A stretch of DNA of 64,000 nucleotides from Mycolicibacterium sp. GF69 (GTDB lineage: Bacteria; Actinomycetota; Actinomycetes; Mycobacteriales; Mycobacteriaceae): the NCBI RefSeq assembly GCF_003284965.1, contig NZ_QMEW01000006.1:1-64000 (forward strand), read 5' to 3'. The translations under genes and the position numbers were made by a program. Below are positions 1 to 8,839 of the stretch, one piece after another (positions within the stretch are counted from its first letter, which is position 1; every line of letters starts with the position of its first letter). The notes under the pieces were generated by a model that saw nothing but the letters and a program-made list of their open reading frames with translations, made no database searches and was not told the origin of the DNA.

Positions 1-48
1 CCGCACTGCGACTCGCCGCGCACCAGCGACATTCTGCGGTCGCTCGCG

Positions 49-1119
49 CTAGAAGATGCGGCCGCGCAGGATCACCAGGTCCGGGCGGTTGAGGACGGCC
101 GCCCCCTGCCGCGGATCGTCGGCGTAGCACAGCAGATCGGCGGGGGCGCCGTGTTCGATGCTCGGCCGGCCCAGCCACTCGCGAGCGCTCCAGCACGCCG
201 CGCCCAGGGCCTCCGTCGGCGTCATCCCGATGCCGGTGAGCGCATCGACCTCGTCGGCGATCCGGCCGTGTGCGACCATGCTGCCCGCGTCGGTGCCCGC
301 GTAGATCGGGATGCCCGCTTCCCTGGCTGCGGCGATGCGCGGATAGCTCTTCTCATACAACTCGCGCATGTGTTGGGCGTACTTCGGATACTTGGCCGCC
401 CCCTCGGCGATGCCCGGGAAGTTCGCGATGTTGATCAGTGTCGGAACCAGCGCAGTGCCGTGCTCGACCATCAGGTCGATGGTGTCGTCGGTCAGGCCGG
501 TGCCGTGCTCGATGCAGTCGATACCGGCCTTGATCAGCCCCGGCAGCGCGTCCTCGCTGAACACATGCGCGGTCACACGGGCACCGTTGGCGTGGGCGGC
601 GTCGATCGCGGCCTTGAGCACGTCGTCGGACCACAGGGGCGCCAGGTCACCGACCTCGCGGTCGATCCAGTCGCCGACGAGCTTGACCCAGCCGTCACCG
701 AACCGGGCCTGTTCGGCGACCGCATCGGGCAGCGCGGACTCGTCGTCGAGTTCGATAGCGAATCCGCGCTGGTAGCGCTTCGGCCTGGCCAGGTGACGAC
801 CCGCGCGGATGATTTCCGGTAGATCGTCGTGGTCGGCGAGATCGCGAGTGTCGATCGGCGAACCGCAGTCGCGCAGCAGCAGCGCACCCACGTCGCGTTC
901 GACCTCGGCCTGCGCGATGCAGTCGTCGAGGTTGTCGAGCGGGCCGTGGTCGCCGAGACCGACATGGCAGTGCGCGTCGACCAGGCCGGGAAGGATCCAG
1001 CCGCCGTCAAACACCGTCTCCGCGCCGCTGACCGGTTCGGCGCTCAGCACGCCGTCGACCACCCACCACTCCACCGGCTGTTCGTCAGGCAGTCCCCGGC
1101 CGCGAACGTGCAGCTTCAT
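49..1119 (-). CDS. amidohydrolase family protein (Rv2915c-like)
   Basis: A metal-dependent hydrolase of the amidohydrolase/imidazolonepropionase-like superfamily; the substrate is unknown. Visible motifs are the metal-binding AHCH near residue 50, VKLVGD with the likely bridging lysine, VTAHVF and CIEHG with further histidine ligands, and the late aspartate in YAGTDAG, all in the order expected for this TIM-barrel family. I chose the ATG at 1119 (MKLHVRG); a TTG at 1134 in the same frame would add five residues but has no better ribosome site. It lies 33 bases downstream of ffh on the same strand and is probably co-transcribed with it. Family assignment is firm, the specific reaction is not. 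Confidence 0.85.
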   Translation of the reverse strand: MKLHVRGRGLPDEQPVEWWVVDGVLSAEPVSGAETVFDGGWILPGLVDAHCHVGLGDHGPLDNLDDCIAQAEVERDVGALLLRDCGSPIDTRDLADHDDLPEIIRAGRHLARPKRYQRGFAIELDDESALPDAVAEQARFGDGWVKLVGDWIDREVGDLAPLWSDDVLKAAIDAAHANGARVTAHVFSEDALPGLIKAGIDCIEHGTGLTDDTIDLMVEHGTALVPTLINIANFPGIAEGAAKYPKYAQHMRELYEKSYPRIAAAREAGIPIYAGTDAGSMVAHGRIADEVDALTGIGMTPTEALGAACWSAREWLGRPSIEHGAPADLLCYADDPRQGAAVLNRPDLVILRGRIF

Positions 1120-1152
1120 CGGCTCTTCGCGCAAGCGCTCATCGCCGCACGG

Positions 1153-2730
1153 TTACTTCTGGCCCGGGAACTTCAGCTTGGACAGGTCGATGTCGGCAAG
1201 GCCAGGCGGGAGTTCGTCGAGACCCTTGGGCATATCGGACAGGTCCGGGAAGCCCGCCGGCATTCCCGGCATCCCGGCGCCGAGCGGATTACGCACCTTC
1301 GGCGGCGTCGGCCCCCGGCCGCTCTTCTTGCCCTTCTGCCCCTTCTTCCCCTTCTTGGCTTTGCGGTTGGATGGCTTGCGCCCGAACGGCATTCCCATCT
1401 GACCGGCCATGCTCGACATCATTTTGCGGGCCTCGAAGAAGCGCTCCACGAGCTGGTTGACCTCGCCGACCGTCACACCGGACCCGTTGGCGATGCGCAG
1501 CCGGCGCGAACCGTTGATGATCTTCGGATCGGCGCGCTCATCGGGCGTCATCCCGCGAATGATCGCCTGCAGCCGGTCGAGTTGTTTGTCGTCGACAGCG
1601 GCCAGCGCGTCCTTCATCTGACCCGCGCCGGGCAACATTCCCAGCAGGTTGCCGATCGGACCCATCTTGCGGATCGCCAGCATCTGCTCGAGGAAGTCCT
1701 CCAGGGTCAGCTCGCCGCTGCCGATCTTGGCGGCCGCCTCCTCGGCCTTCTGGGCGTCGAAGACCTGTTCGGCCTGTTCGATCAGCGACAACACGTCGCC
1801 CATCCCGAGGATGCGGCTGGCCATCCGGTCGGGGTGGAAGACGTCGAAGTCCTCGAGCTTTTCTCCGCTGGAGGCGAACAGGATGGGAACACCGGTGATC
1901 TCGCGCACCGACAGCGCGGCGCCACCGCGGGCGTCACCGTCGAGCTTGGTCAACACGACACCGGTGAACCCGACACCCTCGCGGAACGCCTCGGCGGTGG
2001 TGACGGCGTCCTGGCCGATCATCGCGTCGAGGACGAAAATCACCTCGTCGGGGTCGACGGCGGCCCTGATCGCGGCGGCCTGGCCCATGAGCTCGTCGTC
2101 GATACCGAGGCGGCCCGCGGTGTCGACGACGACGACGTCATAGTGCTTGGCCTTGGCCTCGGCGAGACCGGCGGCCGCGACCGCGACGGGGTCACCGGGC
2201 CCGGCCTCCGCTGTGATTTGCGAGCCGCCGGCTCCAACGCCCGGATGCGGCGCGAACACCGCCACGTCGGCGCGCTGGCCGACGATCTGCAACTGGTTCA
2301 CCGCGCCGGGACGCTGCAGGTCGCACGCCACCAGGAGGGGTGTATGTCCTTGTCCACGAAGCCATCTGGCGAGTTTGCCGGCCAGTGTGGTCTTACCGGA
2401 CCCTTGCAGGCCGGCGAGCATGATGACGGTCGGCGGTGTCTTGGCGAACGTCAGCGGGCGCGTCTCACCGCCGAGGATCGCGATCAGTTCCTCGTTGACG
2501 ATCTTGACGACCTGCTGGGCCGGGTTCAGCGCGCCGGACACCTCGGCGCCGCGGGCGCGTTCCTTGATGCGGTTGACGAATTCGCGCACGACGGGCAACG
2601 ACACGTCGGCTTCCAGCAGCGCCAGCCGGATCTCACGCGTGGTCGCGTCGATATCGGCTTCGGTCAGCCGGCCCTTGCCGCGCAGCCCCTGCAGGGCGCC
2701 GGTCAACCGGTCGGACAGGGATTCAAACAC
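1153..2730 (-). CDS. ffh: signal recognition particle protein Ffh
   Basis: The SRP GTPase that, with 4.5S RNA, binds signal sequences of nascent membrane and secreted proteins and docks with FtsY. The 525-residue protein has the N domain (residues 1-95), the G domain with P-loop GLQGSGKTT at 107-115, DTAGR and TKLDG, then a methionine-rich M domain. It ends in a Lys/Gly-rich tail (KAKKGKKGQKGKK) typical of mycobacterial Ffh. Its receptor gene ftsY is about 4.5 kb upstream on the same strand, with the nitrogen genes in between. Confidence 0.97.
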   Translation of the reverse strand: MFESLSDRLTGALQGLRGKGRLTEADIDATTREIRLALLEADVSLPVVREFVNRIKERARGAEVSGALNPAQQVVKIVNEELIAILGGETRPLTFAKTPPTVIMLAGLQGSGKTTLAGKLARWLRGQGHTPLLVACDLQRPGAVNQLQIVGQRADVAVFAPHPGVGAGGSQITAEAGPGDPVAVAAAGLAEAKAKHYDVVVVDTAGRLGIDDELMGQAAAIRAAVDPDEVIFVLDAMIGQDAVTTAEAFREGVGFTGVVLTKLDGDARGGAALSVREITGVPILFASSGEKLEDFDVFHPDRMASRILGMGDVLSLIEQAEQVFDAQKAEEAAAKIGSGELTLEDFLEQMLAIRKMGPIGNLLGMLPGAGQMKDALAAVDDKQLDRLQAIIRGMTPDERADPKIINGSRRLRIANGSGVTVGEVNQLVERFFEARKMMSSMAGQMGMPFGRKPSNRKAKKGKKGQKGKKSGRGPTPPKVRNPLGAGMPGMPAGFPDLSDMPKGLDELPPGLADIDLSKLKFPGQK

Positions 2731-2799
2731 GACGTCCAGCCTAATGGGAGTCGCGCGACGGCGGCTCGAGCAGGGCGCGTGCGGCGGGTATGGCCGCGC

Positions 2800-5298
2800 T
2801 CAGCTCGCCTCGGGCACCGGGTTGGCGCGCGGTGGTGCGGGCAGCACGGCGTACAGGTCACGCTCGATCTCGTCGCGAACCGCCGGGCCGGCGACGATGC
2901 CGAACAAGTCGACCACCGAGGAGCCCAGTGTGGTCACCTTCGCCCAGGCGATGTCGACGCCGTCGCGTTCGAACACCGCGGTGAGCCTGGCCAGCAGGCC
3001 GGCGCGGTCGGTGCTGCGGATCTGCACGACCAGTTCGCCCGGCCGGGCCCCGTCCGACCACAGGATGCGCGGTGGGGCGGTGACGTGGTTGATCGGGACC
3101 GCGGCCGGCACCTCACCCGCGCGGGTACTGCCGTGTTGCGCGGCGTCGCGTTCGCGCCGATCCAGCGCCTGCTGCACGTCGAGTTCGCCGTTGAGGGCCA
3201 AGATGAACTGTTGCCGAAGCAGCTCGGCGGCCGGCGGCGATCCGAAGTGCGGGGAGACGACGAAGGTGTTGATCGCCGCGCCTTCGTGACCGTTGACCGA
3301 CGCCGAGTGAACACGCAACGAATTCAGTGCGAGTACCCCGGCGGCCTTGGACAACAGTCCGCGTCGGTCCGGCGCGATGATCGTGACGTTGAAGATGTGC
3401 GGGCTGTCGCCGGGCGTCAGCTCGACGTGCACACCCACTTCGGCCGCCAGCGAAAGATACCGCGGATCAATGGGATCCGGTTGGGGCAGCGGCTCGCCGG
3501 CCATCACCGTCCGGCAGCGGTGAACCAGATCGCCGATGAGCGAAGCCTTCCAGTCCCCCCAGACGCCGGGGCCGGTGGCCAGCGAGTCGGCTTCGGCCAG
3601 CACATGTAGCAACTCCAGCAGCACGAGGTCGCCGTCGAGGGCATCGACCACCGATGCGATCGTGTTGGGGTCCTGCAGGTCACGCCGCGTGGCGGTGTGC
3701 GGTAGCAGGAGGTGGTGGCGTACGAGTTTGGCCAACACCTCGACGTCCGATGGCCACAGGCCGAGTCGGGTACCGATCTGGGTGGCCAACTCCGCACCGA
3801 TGACGCTGTGATCGCCGCCGCGTCCCTTGCCGATGTCATGGCACAGCGCTCCCAGCATCAACAGATCGGGCCGGGATACCCGAGTGGTGAAAGCGCTTGC
3901 CCGCGATACTGTTTCGACGAGATGCCGATCTACCGTCCAGATGTGGACGACGTCGCGGGGCGGGAGGTCGCGTACCGCGCCCCACTCCGGGAACAACCGG
4001 CCCCACAGGCCGGTGCGGTCCAGCGCCTCAATCGTGGCGATCGCGGAGGGCCCCGTACCCAGCAGCACGAGCAGATCCTTGAGTGCCTGACGTGGCCAGG
4101 GCGTGCGCAGTTCGGGGGCGGCTTCGGCGAGGCGGGCCAAGGTGGAAGCCGCCATCGGCAGACCCGTCGTCGCCGAGGCGGCGGCGACCCGCAAGATCAG
4201 GCCAGGATCGCGCGCGGGCCGGGCGTCGCGCGCGAGGATCACCTCGCCGGCGAACTCGATGACACCCTCGTCGAGCGGTCGGCGGGCCGGACGGCGCAGC
4301 GCCGCGAACCCGCGCCGGGGCAGCGCGTTGGCCGCCGTGCGCACACCCGCGTCGACGTAGAAGCTGATGGTGCGCGCGGCGTCGGAGAGTGTGCGCGCCA
4401 GGTCGAATCGGTCGCCGATGTGCAGTGCGGCGCCGATCTCGTCGGCGTGCTGGGCCAGCAGCAGGTCGCGCCCGCGCCCGGCGACCCGGTGCAGTTCGGT
4501 CCGCACATTGAGCAACGCCAGATGTGCTTCGCCCAACGATCCCAGCGGTGATGCCGACGTCTGGTTGGGGTACACGTCGGCCAGCTGCGCGATCGCCAGC
4601 GCGTTGAGCAGCTGCACGTCGCGCAGACCGCCGCGACCGCATTTGAGGTCGGGCTCGGCGCGGTGTGCAATCTCACCGCTGCGCTGCCAGCGCGCGTGCG
4701 TGTGCTCGACGAGTTCCTCGAATCGCGAGGCGATTCCGGTTCGCCACTGCCGCCGGGCCCCGCCGATGAGCAGCGTCGACAGATCCGCATCGCCGGCGAT
4801 GTGCCGAGCCTCCAGCATCGCGAGGCCGGCTGAGATGTCGGCTGCGCCCACCTTCAGTGCCTCAGGCACCGTCCGCACGCTGTGGTCTATGCGAATGTTG
4901 GCGTCCCACAGCGGGTACCACAACAGCTCTGCCACCTGCCCGACGACATCGGGCGGCATGTCGTCGTGCAGCAGGGTCAGATCGAGATCGGAATAGGGTA
5001 CGAACTCGCCGCGACCGAGGCCGCCCGTCGCGACGATGGCGAAGCCGCTCGTCGGCGTGATGCCGATTTCGGCCGCTTTGGTGTTGAGCCAGAACTCGTG
5101 CAGATCCTGAAGCGCATGCCGCAGAGCGGGCGAATCCAATTGGCGCACACCACCTGCCAACAACTGCTCACTTGCGGCGACGAGGTCGGTCGCGGGGCGC
5201 GACGAGCCTGTCGCCGGCGCCACCCACCGAGGTGCGCCGGCGGCAGCTGCAGGTTCTCGCCCCGACGAGCGCTCGGGATCTGGCTTGTGCTCAGTCAT
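2800..5298 (-). CDS. glnD: PII nucleotidyltransferase GlnD
   Basis: A bifunctional nitrogen sensor enzyme that modifies and demodifies the PII protein encoded just upstream. In mycobacteria the published modification of PII is adenylylation rather than uridylylation. The 832-residue protein has the nucleotidyltransferase motif [16 protein letters not shown], a central HD hydrolase domain ([14 protein letters not shown]) and two C-terminal ACT domains that would sense glutamine. It starts at the ATG at 5298 and is the last gene of amt-glnB-glnD, 75 bases after glnB. A 69-base gap separates it from ffh downstream. Confidence 0.95.
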   Translation of the reverse strand: MTEHKPDPERSSGREPAAAAGAPRWVAPATGSSRPATDLVAASEQLLAGGVRQLDSPALRHALQDLHEFWLNTKAAEIGITPTSGFAIVATGGLGRGEFVPYSDLDLTLLHDDMPPDVVGQVAELLWYPLWDANIRIDHSVRTVPEALKVGAADISAGLAMLEARHIAGDADLSTLLIGGARRQWRTGIASRFEELVEHTHARWQRSGEIAHRAEPDLKCGRGGLRDVQLLNALAIAQLADVYPNQTSASPLGSLGEAHLALLNVRTELHRVAGRGRDLLLAQHADEIGAALHIGDRFDLARTLSDAARTISFYVDAGVRTAANALPRRGFAALRRPARRPLDEGVIEFAGEVILARDARPARDPGLILRVAAASATTGLPMAASTLARLAEAAPELRTPWPRQALKDLLVLLGTGPSAIATIEALDRTGLWGRLFPEWGAVRDLPPRDVVHIWTVDRHLVETVSRASAFTTRVSRPDLLMLGALCHDIGKGRGGDHSVIGAELATQIGTRLGLWPSDVEVLAKLVRHHLLLPHTATRRDLQDPNTIASVVDALDGDLVLLELLHVLAEADSLATGPGVWGDWKASLIGDLVHRCRTVMAGEPLPQPDPIDPRYLSLAAEVGVHVELTPGDSPHIFNVTIIAPDRRGLLSKAAGVLALNSLRVHSASVNGHEGAAINTFVVSPHFGSPPAAELLRQQFILALNGELDVQQALDRRERDAAQHGSTRAGEVPAAVPINHVTAPPRILWSDGARPGELVVQIRSTDRAGLLARLTAVFERDGVDIAWAKVTTLGSSVVDLFGIVAGPAVRDEIERDLYAVLPAPPRANPVPEAS

Positions 5299-5373
5299 CT
5301 CGTCTGCTCCCGGCCTGTCGAGAACTGCTCCGGTGTGATGGTCGGGAGACGAGTTCTCAGTTCTTCAAGCGGC

Positions 5374-5745
<372 letters not shown>

Positions 5746-7110
5746 TCAGACGAGCTCGTAAGCGGTTTCAGCATGTTCGGTCGCATCGATGCCGGTGTCC
5801 TCGTCTTCTGCGGTAACGCGCCAGCCCAACGGCTTGACGATAAAGGCAATGATCACCGTCATGATGCCAGTGAAGATAACCGCCACCGAAGCGATCACCA
5901 CCTGCACGACGAGCTGCTGGAATCCACCGCCGTAGAACAGCCCGGTGTCCATCGCCAGAAGGCCGATGCCGACCGTGCCCCACAGGCCCGCCACCAGGTG
6001 CACACCGACCACGTCGAGTGAATCGTCGTAGCCGAGCTTGTACTTCAGGCCGACCGCCACAGCGGAGAGCCCACCGGCGACGACGCCCAGGATCAGCGAC
6101 CCGATCGGCGACAGCGCACCGCAGGCCGGGGTTATCGCGACGAGGCCGGCGACGACGCCCGACGCCGCGCCGACGCTGGTCGCATGGCCGTCGCGGAAGC
6201 GCTCCACCAACAACCAGCCGAGCATGGCGGCAGCGGTTGCCGACGTGGTGTTGACCCAGACCTGACCGGCGAGCATGTCTGCCGCGCCCTCGGATCCCAC
6301 GTTGAAGCCGAACCAGCCGAACCACAGGATGGCGGCGCCCAGCATCACGAACGGAATGTTGTGCGGCCGATAGGCGATCTTGCCGAAGCCGGTACGCCTA
6401 CCCAGCAGCAGCGCGAGCACCAGTGCTGCCATGCCGGCGTTGATGTGCACGACGGTGCCGCCGGCGAAGTCGATTGGCGCGACGTTCGCGGTGCCTTCGT
6501 CGTTGAGACCGAACAACTTGGCCGCGATGCCGTCCCCCGATCCCGACAGCAATCCCCCGCCCCAAACCATATGAGCGAGTGGGAAGTACACCACCGTCAC
6601 CCAGATTCCGCCGAACACCAGCCACGTACCGAACTTCATCCGCTCGGCGACCGCGCCGCTGATCAGTGCGACGGTGATCACCGCGAACGTCAGCTGGAAC
6701 CCCGCCCAGACGATCGCGGGCACCGTACCGAATCCGCCGAGCACATAGAGGGGGATGCCGTCCACTTCCTTGGTCTCCAGCAGTGGGCTCAACCCGAACA
6801 GAGCGAACGGGTTGTCGAAGATTCCGAGAAAGCTGCTCTGACCGGTATGGGCCGATGCGAACGACATCGAGTAACCCCACAGCACGTAGATGACGCTGAC
6901 GACGCCCAGAGTGCCGAACGACATCATCATCATGTTCAGCACGGACTTCTGGCGCGACAGCCCGCCGTAGAAGAACGCCAGGCCGGGTGTCATGAACAGA
7001 ACCAACGCCGCTGCGGTGAGCACCCATGCGGTGTCGCCTGAACTCAACCCGCCGGGGCCGAATGGCGCGAACGCATCATCGGGAAGCGCAAGGGGTAAGG
7101 CTGAAACCAC
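5746..7110 (-). CDS. amt: ammonium transporter Amt
   Basis: An integral membrane ammonium channel with about eleven transmembrane helices. The conserved pore histidines are visible in GGTVVHINAG and VVGVHLVAG, and the family signature DFAGGTVVH is present. The GTG start at 7110 is preceded by a strong GAGGAGGTT ribosome site about 10 bases upstream. It is the first gene of amt-glnB-glnD and has its own 180-base upstream region after a candidate ftsY terminator. That region contains a GlnR-like motif, so induction under nitrogen limitation is expected. Confidence 0.96.
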   Translation of the reverse strand: MVSALPLALPDDAFAPFGPGGLSSGDTAWVLTAAALVLFMTPGLAFFYGGLSRQKSVLNMMMMSFGTLGVVSVIYVLWGYSMSFASAHTGQSSFLGIFDNPFALFGLSPLLETKEVDGIPLYVLGGFGTVPAIVWAGFQLTFAVITVALISGAVAERMKFGTWLVFGGIWVTVVYFPLAHMVWGGGLLSGSGDGIAAKLFGLNDEGTANVAPIDFAGGTVVHINAGMAALVLALLLGRRTGFGKIAYRPHNIPFVMLGAAILWFGWFGFNVGSEGAADMLAGQVWVNTTSATAAAMLGWLLVERFRDGHATSVGAASGVVAGLVAITPACGALSPIGSLILGVVAGGLSAVAVGLKYKLGYDDSLDVVGVHLVAGLWGTVGIGLLAMDTGLFYGGGFQQLVVQVVIASVAVIFTGIMTVIIAFIVKPLGWRVTAEDEDTGIDATEHAETAYELV

Positions 7111-7230
7111 TGTGTGTGAACCTCCTCGAGAAGTGCGCCGATCGGATCGGCCTCCCGAAGAGACTCTTTTGCTCGCGTTTCACCGGTGATTCTGTTCCGT
7201 TTCCGCCAAGTGAACGGACACGTCTGAAGC

Positions 7231-7246
7231 GTTACGCTCATGTTTC
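7231..7246 (-). promoter_or_regulatory. candidate GlnR box upstream of amt
   Basis: On the minus strand this reads GAAAC-N6-GTAAC, which matches the alternating GTnAC/GAAAC half-sites with 6-base spacers described for actinobacterial GlnR. It lies about 120 bases upstream of the amt start. The flanking half-sites are poor, so only one clear pair is present. Confidence 0.45.
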
Positions 7247-7255
7247 GACACGGCC

Positions 7256-7275
7256 GGTCGGCAGGCGTGCCGACC
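7256..7275 (-). terminator. hairpin after ftsY
   Basis: GGTCGGCA-GGCG-TGCCGACC forms an 8-bp perfect stem with a 4-base loop, 18 bases past the ftsY stop. It has no U-tract, as is common in mycobacteria. It would separate ftsY from the amt operon. Confidence 0.5.
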
Positions 7276-7292
7276 ATCGAGCTCCGCGGCGA

Positions 7293-8690
7293 CTACCCGA
7301 GCAGCGCGTCGACGAACGCGGCAGGTTCGAACGGCGCGAGATCGTCCGCGCCTTCGCCGAGACCGACGAGTTTGACCGGAACCCCCAATTCCTGCTGCAC
7401 GCGAAAAACGATTCCACCCTTGGCCGTGCCGTCGAGCTTCGTCAGCACCACCCCGGTGATGTCGACGACCTCGGCGAACACCCGGGCCTGCGGCAGACCG
7501 TTCTGCCCGATGGTGGCGTCGAGCACCAGCAGCACCTCGTCGACCTCCGCGCGGCGGCTGACGACCCGCTTGACCTTGCCCAGTTCGTCCATCAGCCCGG
7601 TCTTGGTGTGCAACCGGCCGGCGGTGTCGATGACGATGACGTCGGCACCGTCCTCGATGCCCTTGTCCACCGCGTCGAACGCCACCGAGGCGGGATCGGC
7701 GCCTTCGGGCCCACGCACCACGTGCGCGCCCACCCGCGACGCCCAGGACTGCAACTGATCGGCCGCGGCGGCGCGGAAGGTGTCGGCCGCGCCGAGCACC
7801 ACACGCCGGCCGTCGGCGACCAGCACGCGGGCCAGCTTGCCGACGGTGGTCGTCTTACCGGTGCCGTTGACTCCGACGACCAACAGCACCGACGGTTTGT
7901 CGGCATGCGGTAGCGCGCGGATCGAGCGGTCCAGGTCGGGCCGCAGTTCGTCGATGAGGACATCACGCAGTACGGCCCGGGCGTCGGCCTCGCTGCGCAC
8001 CCGACTGCTGGCCATTCGGGAACGCAGCGAGGCGACCACCGACTCCGTTGCGACGGGTCCGAGGTCGGCGATCAGCAGCGTGTCCTCGACCTCCTCCCAG
8101 GACGACTCGTCGAGGTCTCCGCCGCCGAGCAGGCCCAGCATGCTGCGACCGAGCGTGTTCTGCGATTTGGCCAGCCGGCCCCTTAGCCGCTCCAGCCGTC
8201 CTTCCGTCGGCGCGATCTCATCGAGGGCGGGTGCGGGCTTTTCGACGGGCGGGGCGGGCTCCTCGACGGGTGCCGGCGGCTCGACGGGCGGGGCGGACTC
8301 CTCGACGGGTGCCGGCGGCTCGACGGGTGCCGGCGGCTCGACGGGCGGGGCAGACTCCTCGACGGGTGCGGGCTTCTCCTCGACCGACGGCTCGGGCAGT
8401 TGCACGTCGGCGATCGGGCGCTTCGGCGCATCGCGCGGGATCGTCGCGTCGTCACCAACAGCCGGCAAGCCGGTCGTTTCGATCCGTTCGACGGGCTCAG
8501 CCGGCGCGGATTGCGAGAACGTGATTCCTGACGAGGCGGTATAGCCGCCGGAACGGTCGATCGGGGTCGCGGTGTCCGTCGACGACAGCTTGATCTTTCG
8601 GCGTCGGTACCGAACCAGGCCCACCACGACGAGCGCGATCACCAGCAGAACGGCGATGACCGCGACTGCGATCCACAAACCTTCTGTCAC
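7293..8690 (-). CDS. ftsY: signal recognition particle receptor FtsY
   Basis: The membrane-associated SRP receptor GTPase. The 465-residue protein begins with a hydrophobic anchor (residues 6-27), then an acidic, proline-rich linker built of PVEPPAPVEE-type repeats (about residues 105-155). The NG GTPase domain follows, with GVNGTGKTTT, DTAGR and TKLDGTAKGG. It is longer than the M. tuberculosis protein (about 422 residues as I recall), and the repeat linker probably accounts for the difference. It lies 149 bases downstream of smc and is followed by a hairpin. Confidence 0.96.
   Translation of the reverse strand: MTEGLWIAVAVIAVLLVIALVVVGLVRYRRRKIKLSSTDTATPIDRSGGYTASSGITFSQSAPAEPVERIETTGLPAVGDDATIPRDAPKRPIADVQLPEPSVEEKPAPVEESAPPVEPPAPVEPPAPVEESAPPVEPPAPVEEPAPPVEKPAPALDEIAPTEGRLERLRGRLAKSQNTLGRSMLGLLGGGDLDESSWEEVEDTLLIADLGPVATESVVASLRSRMASSRVRSEADARAVLRDVLIDELRPDLDRSIRALPHADKPSVLLVVGVNGTGKTTTVGKLARVLVADGRRVVLGAADTFRAAAADQLQSWASRVGAHVVRGPEGADPASVAFDAVDKGIEDGADVIVIDTAGRLHTKTGLMDELGKVKRVVSRRAEVDEVLLVLDATIGQNGLPQARVFAEVVDITGVVLTKLDGTAKGGIVFRVQQELGVPVKLVGLGEGADDLAPFEPAAFVDALLG
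8241..8378 (-). repeat. in-frame tandem repeats in the ftsY linker
   Basis: Imperfect 18-bp and 30-bp units built from CTCGACGGG plus TGCCGGCGG or CGGGGCGGA repeat about seven times on the plus strand. On the coding strand they encode PVEE/PVEPPAPVEE. The array stays in frame and lies between the membrane anchor and the GTPase core. Confidence 0.8.
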
Positions 8691-8839
8691 GGCGCCATTG
8701 TGTCAGGGGCGACGGGCGGCACCGCCCGCCCCCGTGGACGCTAAGGGGTTGATCGCATGCATCCCATGCGGACGATCCACCTCTTAGAGCGCCGAACAGC
8801 CGATGCGGCCCTCGTTGGTGGCCCTACCCGAATGGGCTC

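Noticed and set aside
829..3609. Long open frame (926 codons) on the plus strand
   Set aside because: It runs antisense through ffh and glnD; its composition is that of a high-GC shadow, and both sense genes have clear domains.
8713..8728. GC hairpin upstream of ftsY (CGGGCG/CGCCCG)
   Set aside because: Short and in a GC-rich gap; it could arise by chance, so I did not list it as a terminator of smc.
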